Assembly: GCA_954871525.1 (NCBI GenBank)
Contig: OX940865.1
Location: forward strand, 15,142,606 to 15,206,605
DNA: 64,000 nt
Direction: 5' to 3'
Origin: Parietaria judaica
Lineage: Eukaryota; Streptophyta; Magnoliopsida; Rosales; Urticaceae
Made by a program: the position numbers and the translations under genes. Below, piece by piece: positions 1 to 9,757 of the stretch (within the stretch, counting starts at the first letter, position 1; the number at the start of each line of letters is the position of its first letter). The notes below the pieces were generated by a model. That model saw only the letters and a program-made list of their open reading frames with translations, had not been told where the DNA came from and did not search any database.

Positions 1-60
1 CTTTGGTATCTGATTTTTTATTATGCGTTGCGATATCCTTAGTATATATGCTATATAATG

Positions 61-122
61 ACAAGAAATATGACCGAAATTATACTATAACAAAAGGAAA
101 ATAGACACAAGACTAATTCTTG
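61..122. other. 62-bp segment present only in unit 1
   Basis: Units 2, 3 and 4 read directly from ATAATG to GCTCAATAAG, whereas unit 1 has 62 extra bases between them. The dinucleotide TG sits at both ends of the segment. This fits a microhomology-mediated deletion in an ancestor of units 2-4 better than an insertion here. Confidence 0.8.
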
Positions 123-900
123 GCTCAATAAGACCGAGACTTGTCTTTGAAGTAAAGCAAAGAGCATGAGATTTATAACAAAACCTCTTTTCTACGTCTA
201 CTGTTTCTCAACGACGAAGGTATACATATTTAGTATTTTTGTATGAGATTAAGGAATTTAATGTTGAAATGTTGTTCTATTATGATTGTAAATATGTATT
301 GAATAGGATTGTACCAATAAGGCTTTGACGAATGACGATTGGGTAATTAGGCCTTTCCTTTCCTTTAGTTAGTCTACTGCTAATGGTTTATGTTTGCACT
401 AATACTTCGTTTGTCTCTCATGGGAGGAATAATGTTGGAGTAAAAGGCTTCTTTGCCAATTAAAATCGAGCAATTATCTTCTGGAGAGGGCCTGAGTAAA
501 AACTTTTATAACTGCAGTTTCTGTTAAGGGTAATTAAATAGACTATTGATTTTGATTAATCAATTTCACGATCTGAAGTAGTAAATTGTGCATTGGGTAT
601 ACAAAGGTGTAGTCAAGCCATTGGTATTGACCATCCTTGGCCCTTATTCCTTACGCGAGCTTGGGCCTAAAACTTTTATAGATCTATTTATTTAATGCGC
701 CTAAAGTAGGTTTTGTTATGTCAGCATACATTAAACAATTCGTTTACACTGATGTATGTAAATTAAGGAATTGATTTTTGCACTACTTCAGCGATTAATC
801 GCTGAAAACCACTTCTCGACAACTTTTCTTCTCTAATCATTGTCGTTTTATACTTATCGCGATTGTTCGATTCGAAAAGCAAGCTACTTATCTCCCGAAC
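123..900. other. Gene-free AT-rich spacer, unit 1
   Basis: Follows the 3' flank of gene E from the preceding unit. No long reading frame or recognisable repeat is seen. There is a short perfect palindrome, AGCGATTAATCGCT, near 789-802. Equivalent stretches are 20190-20964, 38838-39612 and 57496-58270. Confidence 0.5.
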
Positions 901-2840
901 TTTTTTTTTTTTTTACGAAGAGATAGGATCACTGAATCGTGACCCCTATCCCAATTATATTGAAAAGATCTTCACATATGGCGGAAGAATACCGTGGTAA
1001 CAGAAAGACAATATGAGACTTACATCATAATAAAAAACAATGTCTCATAAGAAAATTCAAAAGAGCACAAAAGCAAACTACATGTATCTCACATATGCGG
1101 TGTTCATTCTCTCTAATCTAAATAAACCTTTTATAACACTTGAAAGATAGCTAGAGTTCGTAATGATTTTATTTCTACTTTCAGCTCCTTCATTCGCCAA
1201 TGCGTCCGCCACTTTGTTGCCTTCTCTATAAATGTGTTGCATGGAAACGCCCATAATTGCTATGTTGGACATGTGTGTCCTTAAACAAGATATTTAACCA
1301 TTTGTAAAAGATTATGACAAGTCGTTGAATAAAGATGGTACTTATTATGTTAATCTTATTATAGTTTCTGTAGAATAAAATAGAATGTTTGATTCCTTAG
1401 TTCATAAAGGATGCAATTATGTTATTACTATCACAAAGGAGTCATGTGAGGGAGAATTAATAAACATAATAAATGAACTTAAAATGTCCGTGACCTGATT
1501 AACTGGGTGGGAGCCCATTAATCGGTAAGGTCATTAATGTGACTGAAGTGACAATCCTATTCTGGATTTTGTGTGTGTCTACACTCACTAGAAGTGCATT
1601 AAGTATGAAGCGTCTTCATACTGGACTGGACCTGACTTAAATTCAAGAAAGTTGTCATATAAGACCGTCACTGACAACTTGTAGTTGGTCGCAAAATGAT
1701 GATCAAATGGATATTAGTTCTAAGTCCTGAGTGGTCATGAGTCCAAGCTACTGGTTTGATTGTTCTTTGATTTAACCGTTAAAGAACACAAGACATTACC
1801 GCTGTTCCCAACACTATTATTTTGGGAACATGATAGTCAGTAGTAAGGATTGCTTGATTATAGATATGGGCATCACATAGCTCTCTTTAGAGTCATGATG
1901 ATTCCCTTGATTGTCAGTGGTGAGAAGTGAGAGGTGCCCGTGCGCAACTTATGAATCGAAACCATAAATGGGTTGCTCATAATATTACTGGCTGAGTCAA
2001 GGATGAAAATGCATTGAGGGGCATTACGGTATAAACCGCCTGCTCATGTGTGAGTCATCAAGTGAAAGGACAATAATCGGTATTTGATTGAATCTAATGG
2101 ACACCCTACTGTATATAAGGGAATAATATATACCGTATCACTTCGAGGTTTGATGAACAACTAGCAGTTCGTTGGAGCTTAAGTGATACGGGTCCATGGT
2201 CCCCAGGATAGCTCCGTAACGGATGATACGTACGTGATTAAAATGCATTCTGGATAATGTTTAATCATTTGGCTCGACTTATAAAACTGACAAGTCTGTG
2301 ACAGACGTCAGATAGTTTTATCGATAGCGTGGCAAAAGTATCATATTTTGGTACACGAAAGTAACTGATAAAAAGAAAGTTAGAATTTAGATTATAGAAC
2401 AGCACTATATTGTTCTAAATTAAATTCTAAGCAACTTTGCTTTTTGAACCAAGTCATTCTGACTTACGGTTAGTGATTTATGGATTTTCCAAGTTTATGA
2501 CTCGGTTCGATAAACTTTGAAATCAAATCACATGTCACGAATTTAAATGATGGTGTTGCACCATGATATTTAATGTGTGATAAAGAGATCAGGATTTATT
2601 AATATAATTTGATTATTTGGATTTAATTATTAATATCTTATTAATAATTAATTAATAATTAAAGGATTTATATTAATAAATAAATAATATATATTCATGT
2701 ATTATTTAATGTGTAATTCGAATTAGGGTTAGAGTATAACAAACCCTAGATAAATTCGAATAACCAATCTTGAGAGATTTTATTTTTGCGGCATAAATAC
2801 CTAAAGTCTGGTATAATGGCAAAAACCCTGAAATCAATTT

Positions 2841-3330
2841 AATCCATTGGATCGGTCATGATTGAGTATCAACCGTTGGATTGAGATAATTGATTCAAAC
2901 CCTAATGTAATTCGAAATTGAAACTTGGTGACCAAGTTTAGGTATTTCGAATTAGCTTAATTAATTCTGTCCGTTGGATCGGTTTTGAGATCTTATCTTT
3001 AAACCGTCGGATTAGAAATTAATTAACATTATATATATGATATTAAAATTCGAATAAATATAAGGATAAAATTTTGAATTAGGGTTTTGTAAAACCCTAG
3101 GGTATTTAACTTTATCCCTAATTGATTTGATCCATTGGATTGGTTAAAGATTTAATTTTAACCATTGGATCTAGATAATCAATAACAAATTCGAATTTGA
3201 ATATATATATATAATAAAATTCGAAAAAAAATATATGATATGATCTTATCTTATATTATTCAATTAATTAAATCCCTGATTAATTATATCCATTGGATCT
3301 AGATGAGATTGAATCTGGATCATTGGATTG
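2841..3330 (+). repeat. Four diverged U3 repeats with paired CCRTTGGAT boxes
   Basis: Within the LTR, the box CC(A/G)TTGGAT occurs in pairs about 30 bp apart at roughly 2844/2873, 2971/3004, 3132/3162 and 3290/3320. The pairs recur every 127-161 bp. Sequence around the boxes (AATTGATT, ATTCGAAT, AAACCCTA) is also repeated, so these look like old tandem duplications of a U3 segment. They end about 80 bp before the TATA box, where enhancer repeats of LTRs commonly lie. Confidence 0.65.
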
Positions 3331-3406
3331 AAATAATTATTTATATTTAATTAAAAGAATTCGAATAATGGGAGGGAATATCTCCAAATCGGTTACAGCT
3401 TGAGCC

Positions 3407-3414
3407 TATAAAAG
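3407..3414 (+). promoter_or_regulatory. TATA box of the solo LTR
   Basis: TATAAAAG in the context GAGCCTATAAAAGGGAAGC, followed about 30 bp later by a C/A-rich start region and a CT-rich leader. The orientation is plus, so any transcript would run out of the LTR toward 3984. It would then be antisense to the LINE frame. Confidence 0.7.
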
Positions 3415-4652
3415 GGAAGCTCATTCTACACATTCAACACACCTTTCCCCAGAGTAAAAACTCGAGCTCTCCCTCTCTCTCTAGGGTCTGTGAGTTTTTG
3501 CTTCTGATCTCTTTTTCTGGTTCGGCTTAGGAGATATTTTTCTCCGGTAGCTTTAAAAGAACCTTCAGTTAAATTTTGCGACGGAGTCCTGCCAGCGAAG
3601 CCCACGCTTCGGTAGCGAGGAATCCAGGAGTCTATCCCGGAAGATCACGGGAGTTTCCCTCAGCACCGGCGGAGCCCTGCCCAATTTCAGAACACGCAGC
3701 CGGAATCGTCAACTAAGGTACGGCCTTATGCATTGGGTAAATAAATGCGACCATTTACTGCTTTCTATTTATTTCCTATTTCAACTAGATTATTAATAAT
3801 GAATATGAAAATATTAAATTCGAAATATTTATCAGATCTCGTTTTGATTGTTACCCGATATCCGTGTCGTCGGTCTGATAACAGGATTTCCGCTTTAAAA
3901 TGAATTTTTTAAATGTTACCGGGACGGCCCGGAAGCTATTATCGTGGTAAGGAAGTCGACTTGATACCACCGATTTCCCAACATGCTAGCACCTGCAAAA
4001 GATTTTCCCAAAAGTCCCAAAGATACCATATATTGCATTTACGAGTACGAATCCAATCTACCACAATTTTTGAGTCACATTCTACATAAACGTTATTGAT
4101 ACCCATTTGAGTACAAATATTTAAACCTTCCAAAATAGCCCGGAGCTCAGCTTCATTGTTCGAACATGTCCCTAAACTTTTAGAGAAGGAAAATATAAGA
4201 TTACCTTTATAATCGCGTAAGATGCCTCCTCCTCCAGCGGGACCAGGATTGCCATGAGTGCTCCCGTCAAGGTTAAGTTTATAGTGTCCTTCAGACAGTT
4301 TAGTCCATCTCACAATATGCATTTTTTTCTTCTTATGAACAGTAATAGGCACCTCCAAGTTCTGTAGAATTTGATCATCATTTTTATTCCAACAATGAGT
4401 CTTTGGAATGTTAGCACTCAAGATTTGTACCCAATGTTTGATAAAAGTCCAAAATTCGAAGACACTTTCTTTTTTTCCTTCCATTCTTGAGACACAACGG
4501 CGTCTCCATAATCTCCAAATAGTAATGCAAGGAATTATCCCAAGAAGGATTCCTAGCTGAGAGGGTCGCACTCGATTGAACCAAAGTTGGACCCGATCTT
4601 TCCAACTTGCATGATCAACGAATGACACTCCCAGCTCAGCCGAAATCTTCTT

Positions 4653-5070
4653 TCACAACTCAGTTGTAAACTCACATTTATTTAATATATGGTCTAGCCG
4701 TCTAGGTCTTCATTTTTCCTCAAGGAACAACAGTTGCACGCTGAGACAATAGGGACTCTGATCCTCTTTAAATTGTCGTCAACAGTTAAACAGATAAAAA
4801 CTGTTTTCCAAACACAAATAGAGATCTTCAACGGTAAGCATTTGTGCCATACCCATTTAGCCCACCTGAGCTTAGGACCACAGACTCTAATAATACTCCT
4901 AGCAGATTTTGTGTAAAAGCAACCACTCTTCTTAGGAAGCCAAATAAGTTGGTCTTTTGTTGTTTTGAGGCTTCCATGGTATTCATAACTTCTTCTGATT
5001 TATCATTTCCCAAAAAGCTTTGCAATTTCATAATATCCCATTCATTGCTAATAAGTGTTTTGGATCTATA
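4653..5070 (-). pseudogene. zf-RVT-like portion of LINE ORF2, frameshifted
   Basis: On the minus strand 4957 down to about 4700 translates to DQLIWLP...KSGCFYTKSAR, then WAKWVWHKCLPLKISI and VDDNLKRIRVPIVSACNCC. This is the zinc-binding reverse-transcriptase-associated pattern of plant LINEs. A repeated CTAGAC around 4691-4711 shifts the frame. A TGA at 4653-4655 replaces the expected Trp of the KLWKKIS motif, just before the RNase H frame. Another shift lies near 4960. The same structure is at 22000-22410, 40648-41060 and 59308-59720. Confidence 0.65.
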
Positions 5071-5394
5071 AAAGTTTTAGGCCCATAACTCACAGTTTTT
5101 TTTTAGTGGATCTTAAGTGTTTTGAAGTTTAAATGTTGTATATGTATGAATCATGTCAAATTTTCACAATTTTTTTTATGTATGTAGTAGTTACTTAAAA
5201 AGCTATTAGGTTGAATGGAAGTTAAACTTCGAGTTTCATATTAGTTTAATTGTACATCTTATGATCGAATATTGTCGTTGAAATTGATATTTTTAGGTTT
5301 ATGATCAAATATAGATGACTTAAGACGGTTCATGTGATTTTTGTTCTTTTTTTTTTTTTTGCTGCAAAGTTGGGTTCTATTTTAAGGTTTATGC

Positions 5395-5800
5395 GAATTG
5401 TTTCTAATTGCTACAAAAGTAAATTTGAGATATATTATTTTATGTAAATTCATTTTGTAACAATGTATATAATTAAGAAACTGTGAGTTTGACATAATTA
5501 TTTTTGTAATTTGACGTTATCCCGAATTGTGACCTTATTGCGGCAAAAGTACATATTATTTTGGAAATTGATTAAGTTGAACTAGTTAATCGATTTTTTT
5601 AATGTAAAATTATTTTATAACATTGGATATAATTTATAAAAATGTGAGGTTGACTTTATGTTTTTTTGTAATTTGACGTTTTCCCGAATTGTGACCTTAT
5701 TGTGGCAAAATTATATGCTTTTGGAAATTGGTTAAATTTAGCTATTTATTTGATTTTTTTTTATGTAATTTCATTTGTAACACTGTATATAATTTCATAA
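5395..5800. repeat. ~160-bp AT-rich tandem repeat (about 2.5 copies)
   Basis: The phrases ATTGYGGCAAAA, GTAATTTGACGTTWTCCCG and GTAACANTGTATATAATT recur with a spacing of about 160 bp (for example near 5457, 5617 and 5776). The copies are clearly diverged. Equivalents start near 22735, 41395 and 60045. No coding is seen. Short CGGCAAACGAT/ATCGATAA motifs follow at 5898-6030. Confidence 0.7.
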
Positions 5801-6547
5801 TTTAGTATTTTATGTTATGAAAATATTTATGTATTATGTTATGAAAGTATTTTATGTATGAAAATATTTATGTATGAATACATTTTATACGTTTTCCATC
5901 GATACCCGATTAATCCATCGATAAGTTTTATAAGTTCCAATAATTCGGCAAACGATATTGATAAATCCATCGGCAAATGATTAATCTATCAATAACGGCA
6001 AACGATTTATCGGCAAAACCGGCATTCAAATCCTTGATGTAAACAACAAAGTTGCACACCAACGAAACAGTTTGTCGAATTTCGATTTGTCTGATTACAA
6101 TAATTAATTAGACATTAAATAGTTCAAAATTTAGAAATTAAAATTCTGGTTACGAGGAAAAGTCTGGCTCGAATCTATTTTTTTATGATATGAAAATTAT
6201 TAAAGTAAGAAAAAGGTATTCCGAATGAGATTATTATAAATAATTATTAGCGGAAACAATTTGATCAAAGTTAAAAAAAGAAGAAGTAAAAAGCATTCTT
6301 CAATGCTCATGTGACTACTAGTACTATATGTGTAATTGTTGATCCGTTCATTGTCCACTGCGGTGAGTAATGGAATTGAGGCATAGGGCAGTTCAAGCAA
6401 AGGCGGAGCCACGTGTACACCGGCTGTACGTGTAATTTTTTTGAAAAAAAATATAAACATGTTCATCTAAAAAATTAAAATTGGGTATTTTATGCCTAAT
6501 TTAATTTACCAATTCAATTTACCATATGTCTTTTCAGCATAGTGGCA

Positions 6548-7450
6548 ACTAGGATTGTACAACATCGACTTCGGTATCGGTTTTACTCTTAAAAAGACTT
6601 GGACACTATTATTTAGTTTTTTAAAATTTAAAAACCGAAGACCTTCTCTTTTTGAATCGAAACCGTTTGTACCAAAAACCCTATTTAGGACCAAAATTTA
6701 GTCCTAGATTCGGTTTTGGACCCCTTAAAGGCTTAAACTCTTTATTCTTTGGACCTCTTAAAGGCTTAACCTGTTTATTCATGGAAATAAAAACATTTCG
6801 TAAGAATTTATCTTCAACACTAGTACTTTATGTTTTTTTATTTATAATAATGCATAAAAGTGTATTTATTGTTCATGAGAAAATAATTAATTTTTTAACG
6901 AACAGTAAATTATCTTTTATTGAAGACGTTGAAAATAAATTAACCTTAATAATTCAAGTGAAAACCAAATTATACGAACACAAAATCCCGAACAACATAA
7001 ACAAACCACTAAAGAAAGCAAATGTGTAGAGATGTACCTACAACTGCACAAAGTCCAGAGACGTTGTTTTCTTCTACGATGATAAAGTATGAAGGATTAT
7101 AGAGAATAATTGAGTATTTGACTTATATAGTAGATTAAATTTAATTATAGAAGTTACCTTATTATTATATATATTATAATTATAAAAATAAAAAGTAATT
7201 ATAAAATAGGGTCTTCGGTATAAATATTTAATAAAATTTAATTATTAAAAATAATAGCATTATTATTTTAATCATGTCTTCGATACATGTTTTCAAAATT
7301 GAAACTGAATACCGAACACCCACTGCGGTTCAAATGAGCCGAAGACCTTGATTTATAGACCCAGGCCCTATTATTCGGTGTCTAGGGTCTTCAGTAACAA
7401 AGTTTTGAGTCCTACAATTCGATTTTTTCAGTTTTTTTGTTCACCCTGAC
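6548..7450. mobile_element. Possible non-autonomous hAT-like element
   Basis: An AT-rich block of about 0.9 kb with imperfect inverted ends: TAGGATTGTACAAC at the left, and TCAGGGTGAACAAA when the right end is read on the minus strand. Internal CTTCGGT/ACCGAAG words face each other. This resembles plant hAT MITEs that begin TAGGGNTGNNCAAA. A convincing 8-bp target duplication is not seen, and open frames inside differ between units, so it is taken as non-coding. Equivalents lie at about 23890-24810, 42543-43450 and 61199-62110. Confidence 0.3.
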
Positions 7451-7718
7451 AACAACCTTGATGTTAAGGCCTAGCTACCGGTTTGAGAGAATTCTATTTC
7501 AATTGCGTATTTTAATCGCATGCAATTTTTTATTTATTTTTATTTAATTTAAGATTAATAACGTTCGAACTTTGATTTACCTAATATTAACCGTGTACTT
7601 TTTATATTGTGCTTCACCTAAATCTTGTTTTTAATATGTTTTACAATGCATTTATATGATTCGCTATTTATGTGATTGAAGTCTACAAGTCTTTCGTTCG
7701 TTTGAATACGTTATTTTT

Positions 7719-7771
7719 TCTTGGAATATAATATCTTTCTATTTTAAAAATATATTTTCTCCTAGTATTTG

Positions 7772-7807
<36 letters not shown>

Positions 7808-8068
7808 TTCCTTTTTATCTGGGGAGTTTGTTGAATATTCTCGGGTTATATATAATAGTTAATTATTAATAAATATGTTTTCTTCTAAATTTTAAACTTG
7901 TATTATTTAAATCATCCAATAAATAGAGAAGTATCACACGTCACACGATATATATATATATATATATGTATATACTGTAATTCGTAATTTTGAAATCGTT
8001 TAGGTTTATATAAGTGTTCTTTCTACCACTACCAGAAAGAAAAACGAAAAACCCTACCGACGCAAAAT
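7719..8068 (+). promoter_or_regulatory. Upstream region and promoter of gene A, unit 1
   Basis: TATATAAG at 8007-8014 lies 62 bp before the ATG. From about 7980 to the ATG the sequence (ATTTTGAAATCGT, TAGGTT, TTTCTAC, AGAAAGAAA, AACCCT) is shared with the upstream regions of E and pseudogene B. Farther upstream are (AT)n tracts at 7774-7803 and 7950-7966 whose lengths differ from those of the other units. Confidence 0.65.
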
Positions 8069-8830
8069 ATGTCACCGAAAACGCAAATTTTCGGCGCAAC
8101 CCCAACCGGCGCAATCAAGATCGAGGTGGAGAGCGCCGACACCATCGATGACGTAAAGACGAAGATCCAGGACCTGCACAGTCTCACCTTCGCCGGAGAA
8201 CCTCTCAAAGACGGCTATACTCTGGAGGATTGCGGCATCAACCACGAAAGCACTTTGGACCTTGAGCTTCCCCGTGAGACTATGAAAATCCTTCTCAAGG
8301 ACCATCTGGGGCTCAGATTCGACCTTAATTTACTTCCTCGTGAAACTATCGAGATCTTCGTCAAAACCCTAACGGGCAAGAGAATTCCGCTCGAGGTCGA
8401 GAATTCCGACTCTATCTTCAGCGTGAAGGCCATGATCCAGGAAAGGTTGGAGATTCCCGTGGCCCAGCAGATGCTCTTCTTCGCTGGAAGCCCACTCATG
8501 GGTCGCAAGAGCCTAGCGCATTACAAGATCCAGGAAGGCAGCACTCTCAAACTTGAGGTTTGTCCCCATGAATCTATTCACATCTTCGTGAATAATACCA
8601 GAGGAAACATGATCAATTTGGAGGTGAAGAGCTTGGACACGATCATGGACTTGAAGGTCATACTCCAGCGCAAGGAAAAGATTCCTATCACCGGGCAGGT
8701 TCTCTTATTTGGCGGGAGACAGCTCGAGAACCACCATACATTGGCGGATTGCGGCGTCGTTAACGAGTCAAAACTTCTCCTTCGCCTCCTTCTGGTTTGG
8801 CTCCCGCGCCATTGCATGTACCGAGATTGA
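8069..8830 (+). CDS. Gene A: fused degenerate ubiquitin-like protein, unit 1
   Basis: Single-exon frame of 253 aa. It starts MSPKTQIF, where true polyubiquitin starts MQIF. Domains: fold 1 (residues 3-67) lacks about eight residues of the loop between helix and third strand; a 22-residue remnant of fold 2 (69-90); complete folds 3 (91-166) and 4 (169-243); then a non-ubiquitin tail [10 protein letters not shown]. Junctions read LPRET and CPHES instead of LRGG-MQIF, so processing to monomers is not expected. The Lys48 positions are Glu, Ser and Arg, and the Lys63 positions are His, Glu and Asn. The ubiquitin-derived fold is evident; function is unknown. Unit-1 private residues are Gln at 218 and His at 248. 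AATAAA at 8920-8925 is a likely poly(A) signal. Confidence 0.8.
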   Translation: MSPKTQIFGATPTGAIKIEVESADTIDDVKTKIQDLHSLTFAGEPLKDGYTLEDCGINHESTLDLELPRETMKILLKDHLGLRFDLNLLPRETIEIFVKTLTGKRIPLEVENSDSIFSVKAMIQERLEIPVAQQMLFFAGSPLMGRKSLAHYKIQEGSTLKLEVCPHESIHIFVNNTRGNMINLEVKSLDTIMDLKVILQRKEKIPITGQVLLFGGRQLENHHTLADCGVVNESKLLLRLLLVWLPRHCMYRD

Positions 8831-9024
8831 GAAGTGAGAACGAGTAAACCTTTTTTTTTTATATTTCCGTCTCTAGTTCTTTGGAAGTGATTGTTTAATA
8901 ATAATAATAATAATAATGTAATAAATAATTTGCGTGAAAGTTTATGTTAATTTAAGAAAATATTAGTACAAATTTTCACCTATTATTTTATATATCATGT
9001 TATTGTTAGTCGACGAGAATCGAG
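8831..9024 (+). other. 3' flank of gene A with (TAA)n run, up to the deletion junction
   Basis: Contains an ATA/TAA trinucleotide run at 8897-8916 and AATAAA at 8920-8925. It lacks 14 bp (GTTTTATTAACCAT) found at this place in units 2-4. At 9024/9025 the sequence jumps to what lies about 50 bp before gene C. The other units have 1289-1297 bp between these points. Confidence 0.75.
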
Positions 9025-9073
9025 TTCACTGGAAAGAAACATTCTTTTCTCTCACTCTCTCTCTCTCTAAGAA

Positions 9074-9757
9074 ATGGCTTCCGGCAACACTCCTGCCTCG
9101 GAGGGAGCTTTGGAGCATGGAAGAAAGATTGTTGGGGAGATCCCGATTACCGACATGGAGAAGGCGACTCCGGCACCGGCAGAATCATCGGACCACAGCA
9201 AAGAGATCAACGCGGACAGTTTCACCGACGTAGAGAAGGCGACTCTGGCACCGGCAGAATCATCGGACCACAGCAAAGAGATCAACGCGGACAGTTTCAT
9301 CAGCGCGAAGGAAGCTTCAGCGCACGGAGATGGGATTGAGGGCAACATCAAGATTCTCCCGGCTGACGAAGCGGATGGCGTGACTCCAGCGCCGCAAGAA
9401 GCCGCTTCGGAGTGCGAACGAGAGGCTATGGTCGGTATCCCGACCACGGCCAATGCCGAGACGGACACCGACACGTCTCCGGAGCCGCTAGAAGCTCCCT
9501 TTCACATCATCAATGTGCAAGTCAATCACTCTTTAAACGGGCAGCTGAGAACTCTCTACGCGGATGTAAAGAACAATGACTCGGTGTTGAAGGTAAAGCT
9601 CCAGATACAGCATGATGTCGAAGACGACGTCACTCCAGCGCTTCTTGGTCTCCGGTTCAACGGCCAACGGCTCATCCTTACGGATAAATTGGACAAGTGC
9701 GGGATTCGGGATGGATCGATTCTCACAACGTATTGCATTCATCGAACTGGCTCATGA
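9074..9757 (+). CDS. Gene C: acidic repeat protein with C-terminal ubiquitin-like fold, unit 1
   Basis: Frame of 227 aa beginning MASGNTPASEG. Residues 27-76 are two nearly identical 25-residue repeats (EKATPAPAESSDHSKEINAD type). An Ala/Glu/Pro/Thr-rich, probably disordered segment follows to about 142. Residues 143-222 fit a ubiquitin-like beta-grasp fold (SVLKVKLQIQ as helix 1, LGLRFNGQRLIL as strands 3-4, KCGIRDGS as the final turn). There is no Gly-Gly end, and the Lys48 position is Gln here (Arg in units 2 and 3). The 5' leader is CT-rich. A deletion has removed the TATA-bearing promoter, so this copy starts only 243 bp after the gene A stop. It may be silent or depend on read-through. 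No close family is recognised. Confidence 0.65.
   Translation: MASGNTPASEGALEHGRKIVGEIPITDMEKATPAPAESSDHSKEINADSFTDVEKATLAPAESSDHSKEINADSFISAKEASAHGDGIEGNIKILPADEADGVTPAPQEAASECEREAMVGIPTTANAETDTDTSPEPLEAPFHIINVQVNHSLNGQLRTLYADVKNNDSVLKVKLQIQHDVEDDVTPALLGLRFNGQRLILTDKLDKCGIRDGSILTTYCIHRTGS
9152..9301 (+). repeat. 75-bp in-frame tandem duplication inside gene C
   Basis: 9152-9226 and 9227-9301 differ at only a few positions. The copy keeps the frame and doubles a 25-residue acidic, Ser/Glu-rich segment. It is present identically in units 2 (27820-27969) and 3 (46465-46614), so it predates the array. Confidence 0.95.

Larger units (their letters stand above)
1263..3983 (+). mobile_element. Solo LTR (2721 bp) with 5-bp target duplication
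   Basis: The element starts TGTTGG and ends CCAACA, the inverted TG...CA termini of an LTR. It is flanked by the direct repeat TGCTA at 1258-1262 and 3984-3988. The empty site is readable in units 2-4 (AATTGCTAGCACC). No second LTR, primer-binding site or gag-pol coding is visible, so this is a solo LTR left by LTR-LTR recombination. A TATA box at 3407, followed by a CT-rich leader and a GC-rich stretch with a possible splice donor (AAGGTA, 3715-3720), places the U3/R boundary near 3440. The length suits long-LTR Ty3-type families, but the lineage cannot be assigned without internal sequence. Confidence 0.9.
1078..4628 (-). pseudogene. RNase H-domain frame of LINE, split by LTR insertion
   Basis: This is the unit-1 copy of the 274-aa frame that is intact in units 2-4. 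The N-terminal part lies at 3989-4628 and the C-terminal part at 1078-1262. The 2721-bp LTR and a duplicated TGCTA sit between them, after the residues LLQVLA. The frame from 3989 runs 50 bases into the LTR and stops. The metal-binding Asp-Gly-Ser, the NNEAEL Glu and the ECDS Asp stay on one side of the break. The final Asp (NKVADALAN) is on the other side. Private replacements include His-to-Asn at residue 18 and Gly-to-Ser in the AEGRNK stretch. Confidence 0.85.
901..5070 (-). mobile_element. Decayed LINE (L1-type) 3' end, interrupted by an LTR
   Basis: Minus-strand remnant of a non-LTR retrotransposon ORF2. Reading down from about 5065 it shows a stretch with NEWDIMKLQ, a zf-RVT-like domain (DQLIWLP, KWVWHKCLPLKIS) and an RNase H domain. 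It then has a short 3' UTR ending in a poly(A) tail, seen as the T run at 901-914. The reverse transcriptase and endonuclease parts are absent, as expected of 5' truncation. At least two frameshifts and one stop break the frame. The same lesions occur in all four units, so decay preceded the array. Here an LTR (1263-3983) has split it further. Confidence 0.8.

Noticed and set aside
1263..3983. Complete short LTR element (TRIM or LARD) instead of a solo LTR
   Set aside because: No second copy of the terminal sequence occurs inside, and one TATA/leader layout spans the element.
6396..6430. GGCGGAGCCACGTG stretch resembling ends of some plant DNA transposons
   Set aside because: Too short, with no inverted partner or target duplication found.
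6652..7029. 125-aa plus-strand frame in units 1 and 4, 82 aa in units 2 and 3
   Set aside because: It lies in an AT-rich, transposon-like block, its length flips with single base changes between units, and the translation has no domain character.
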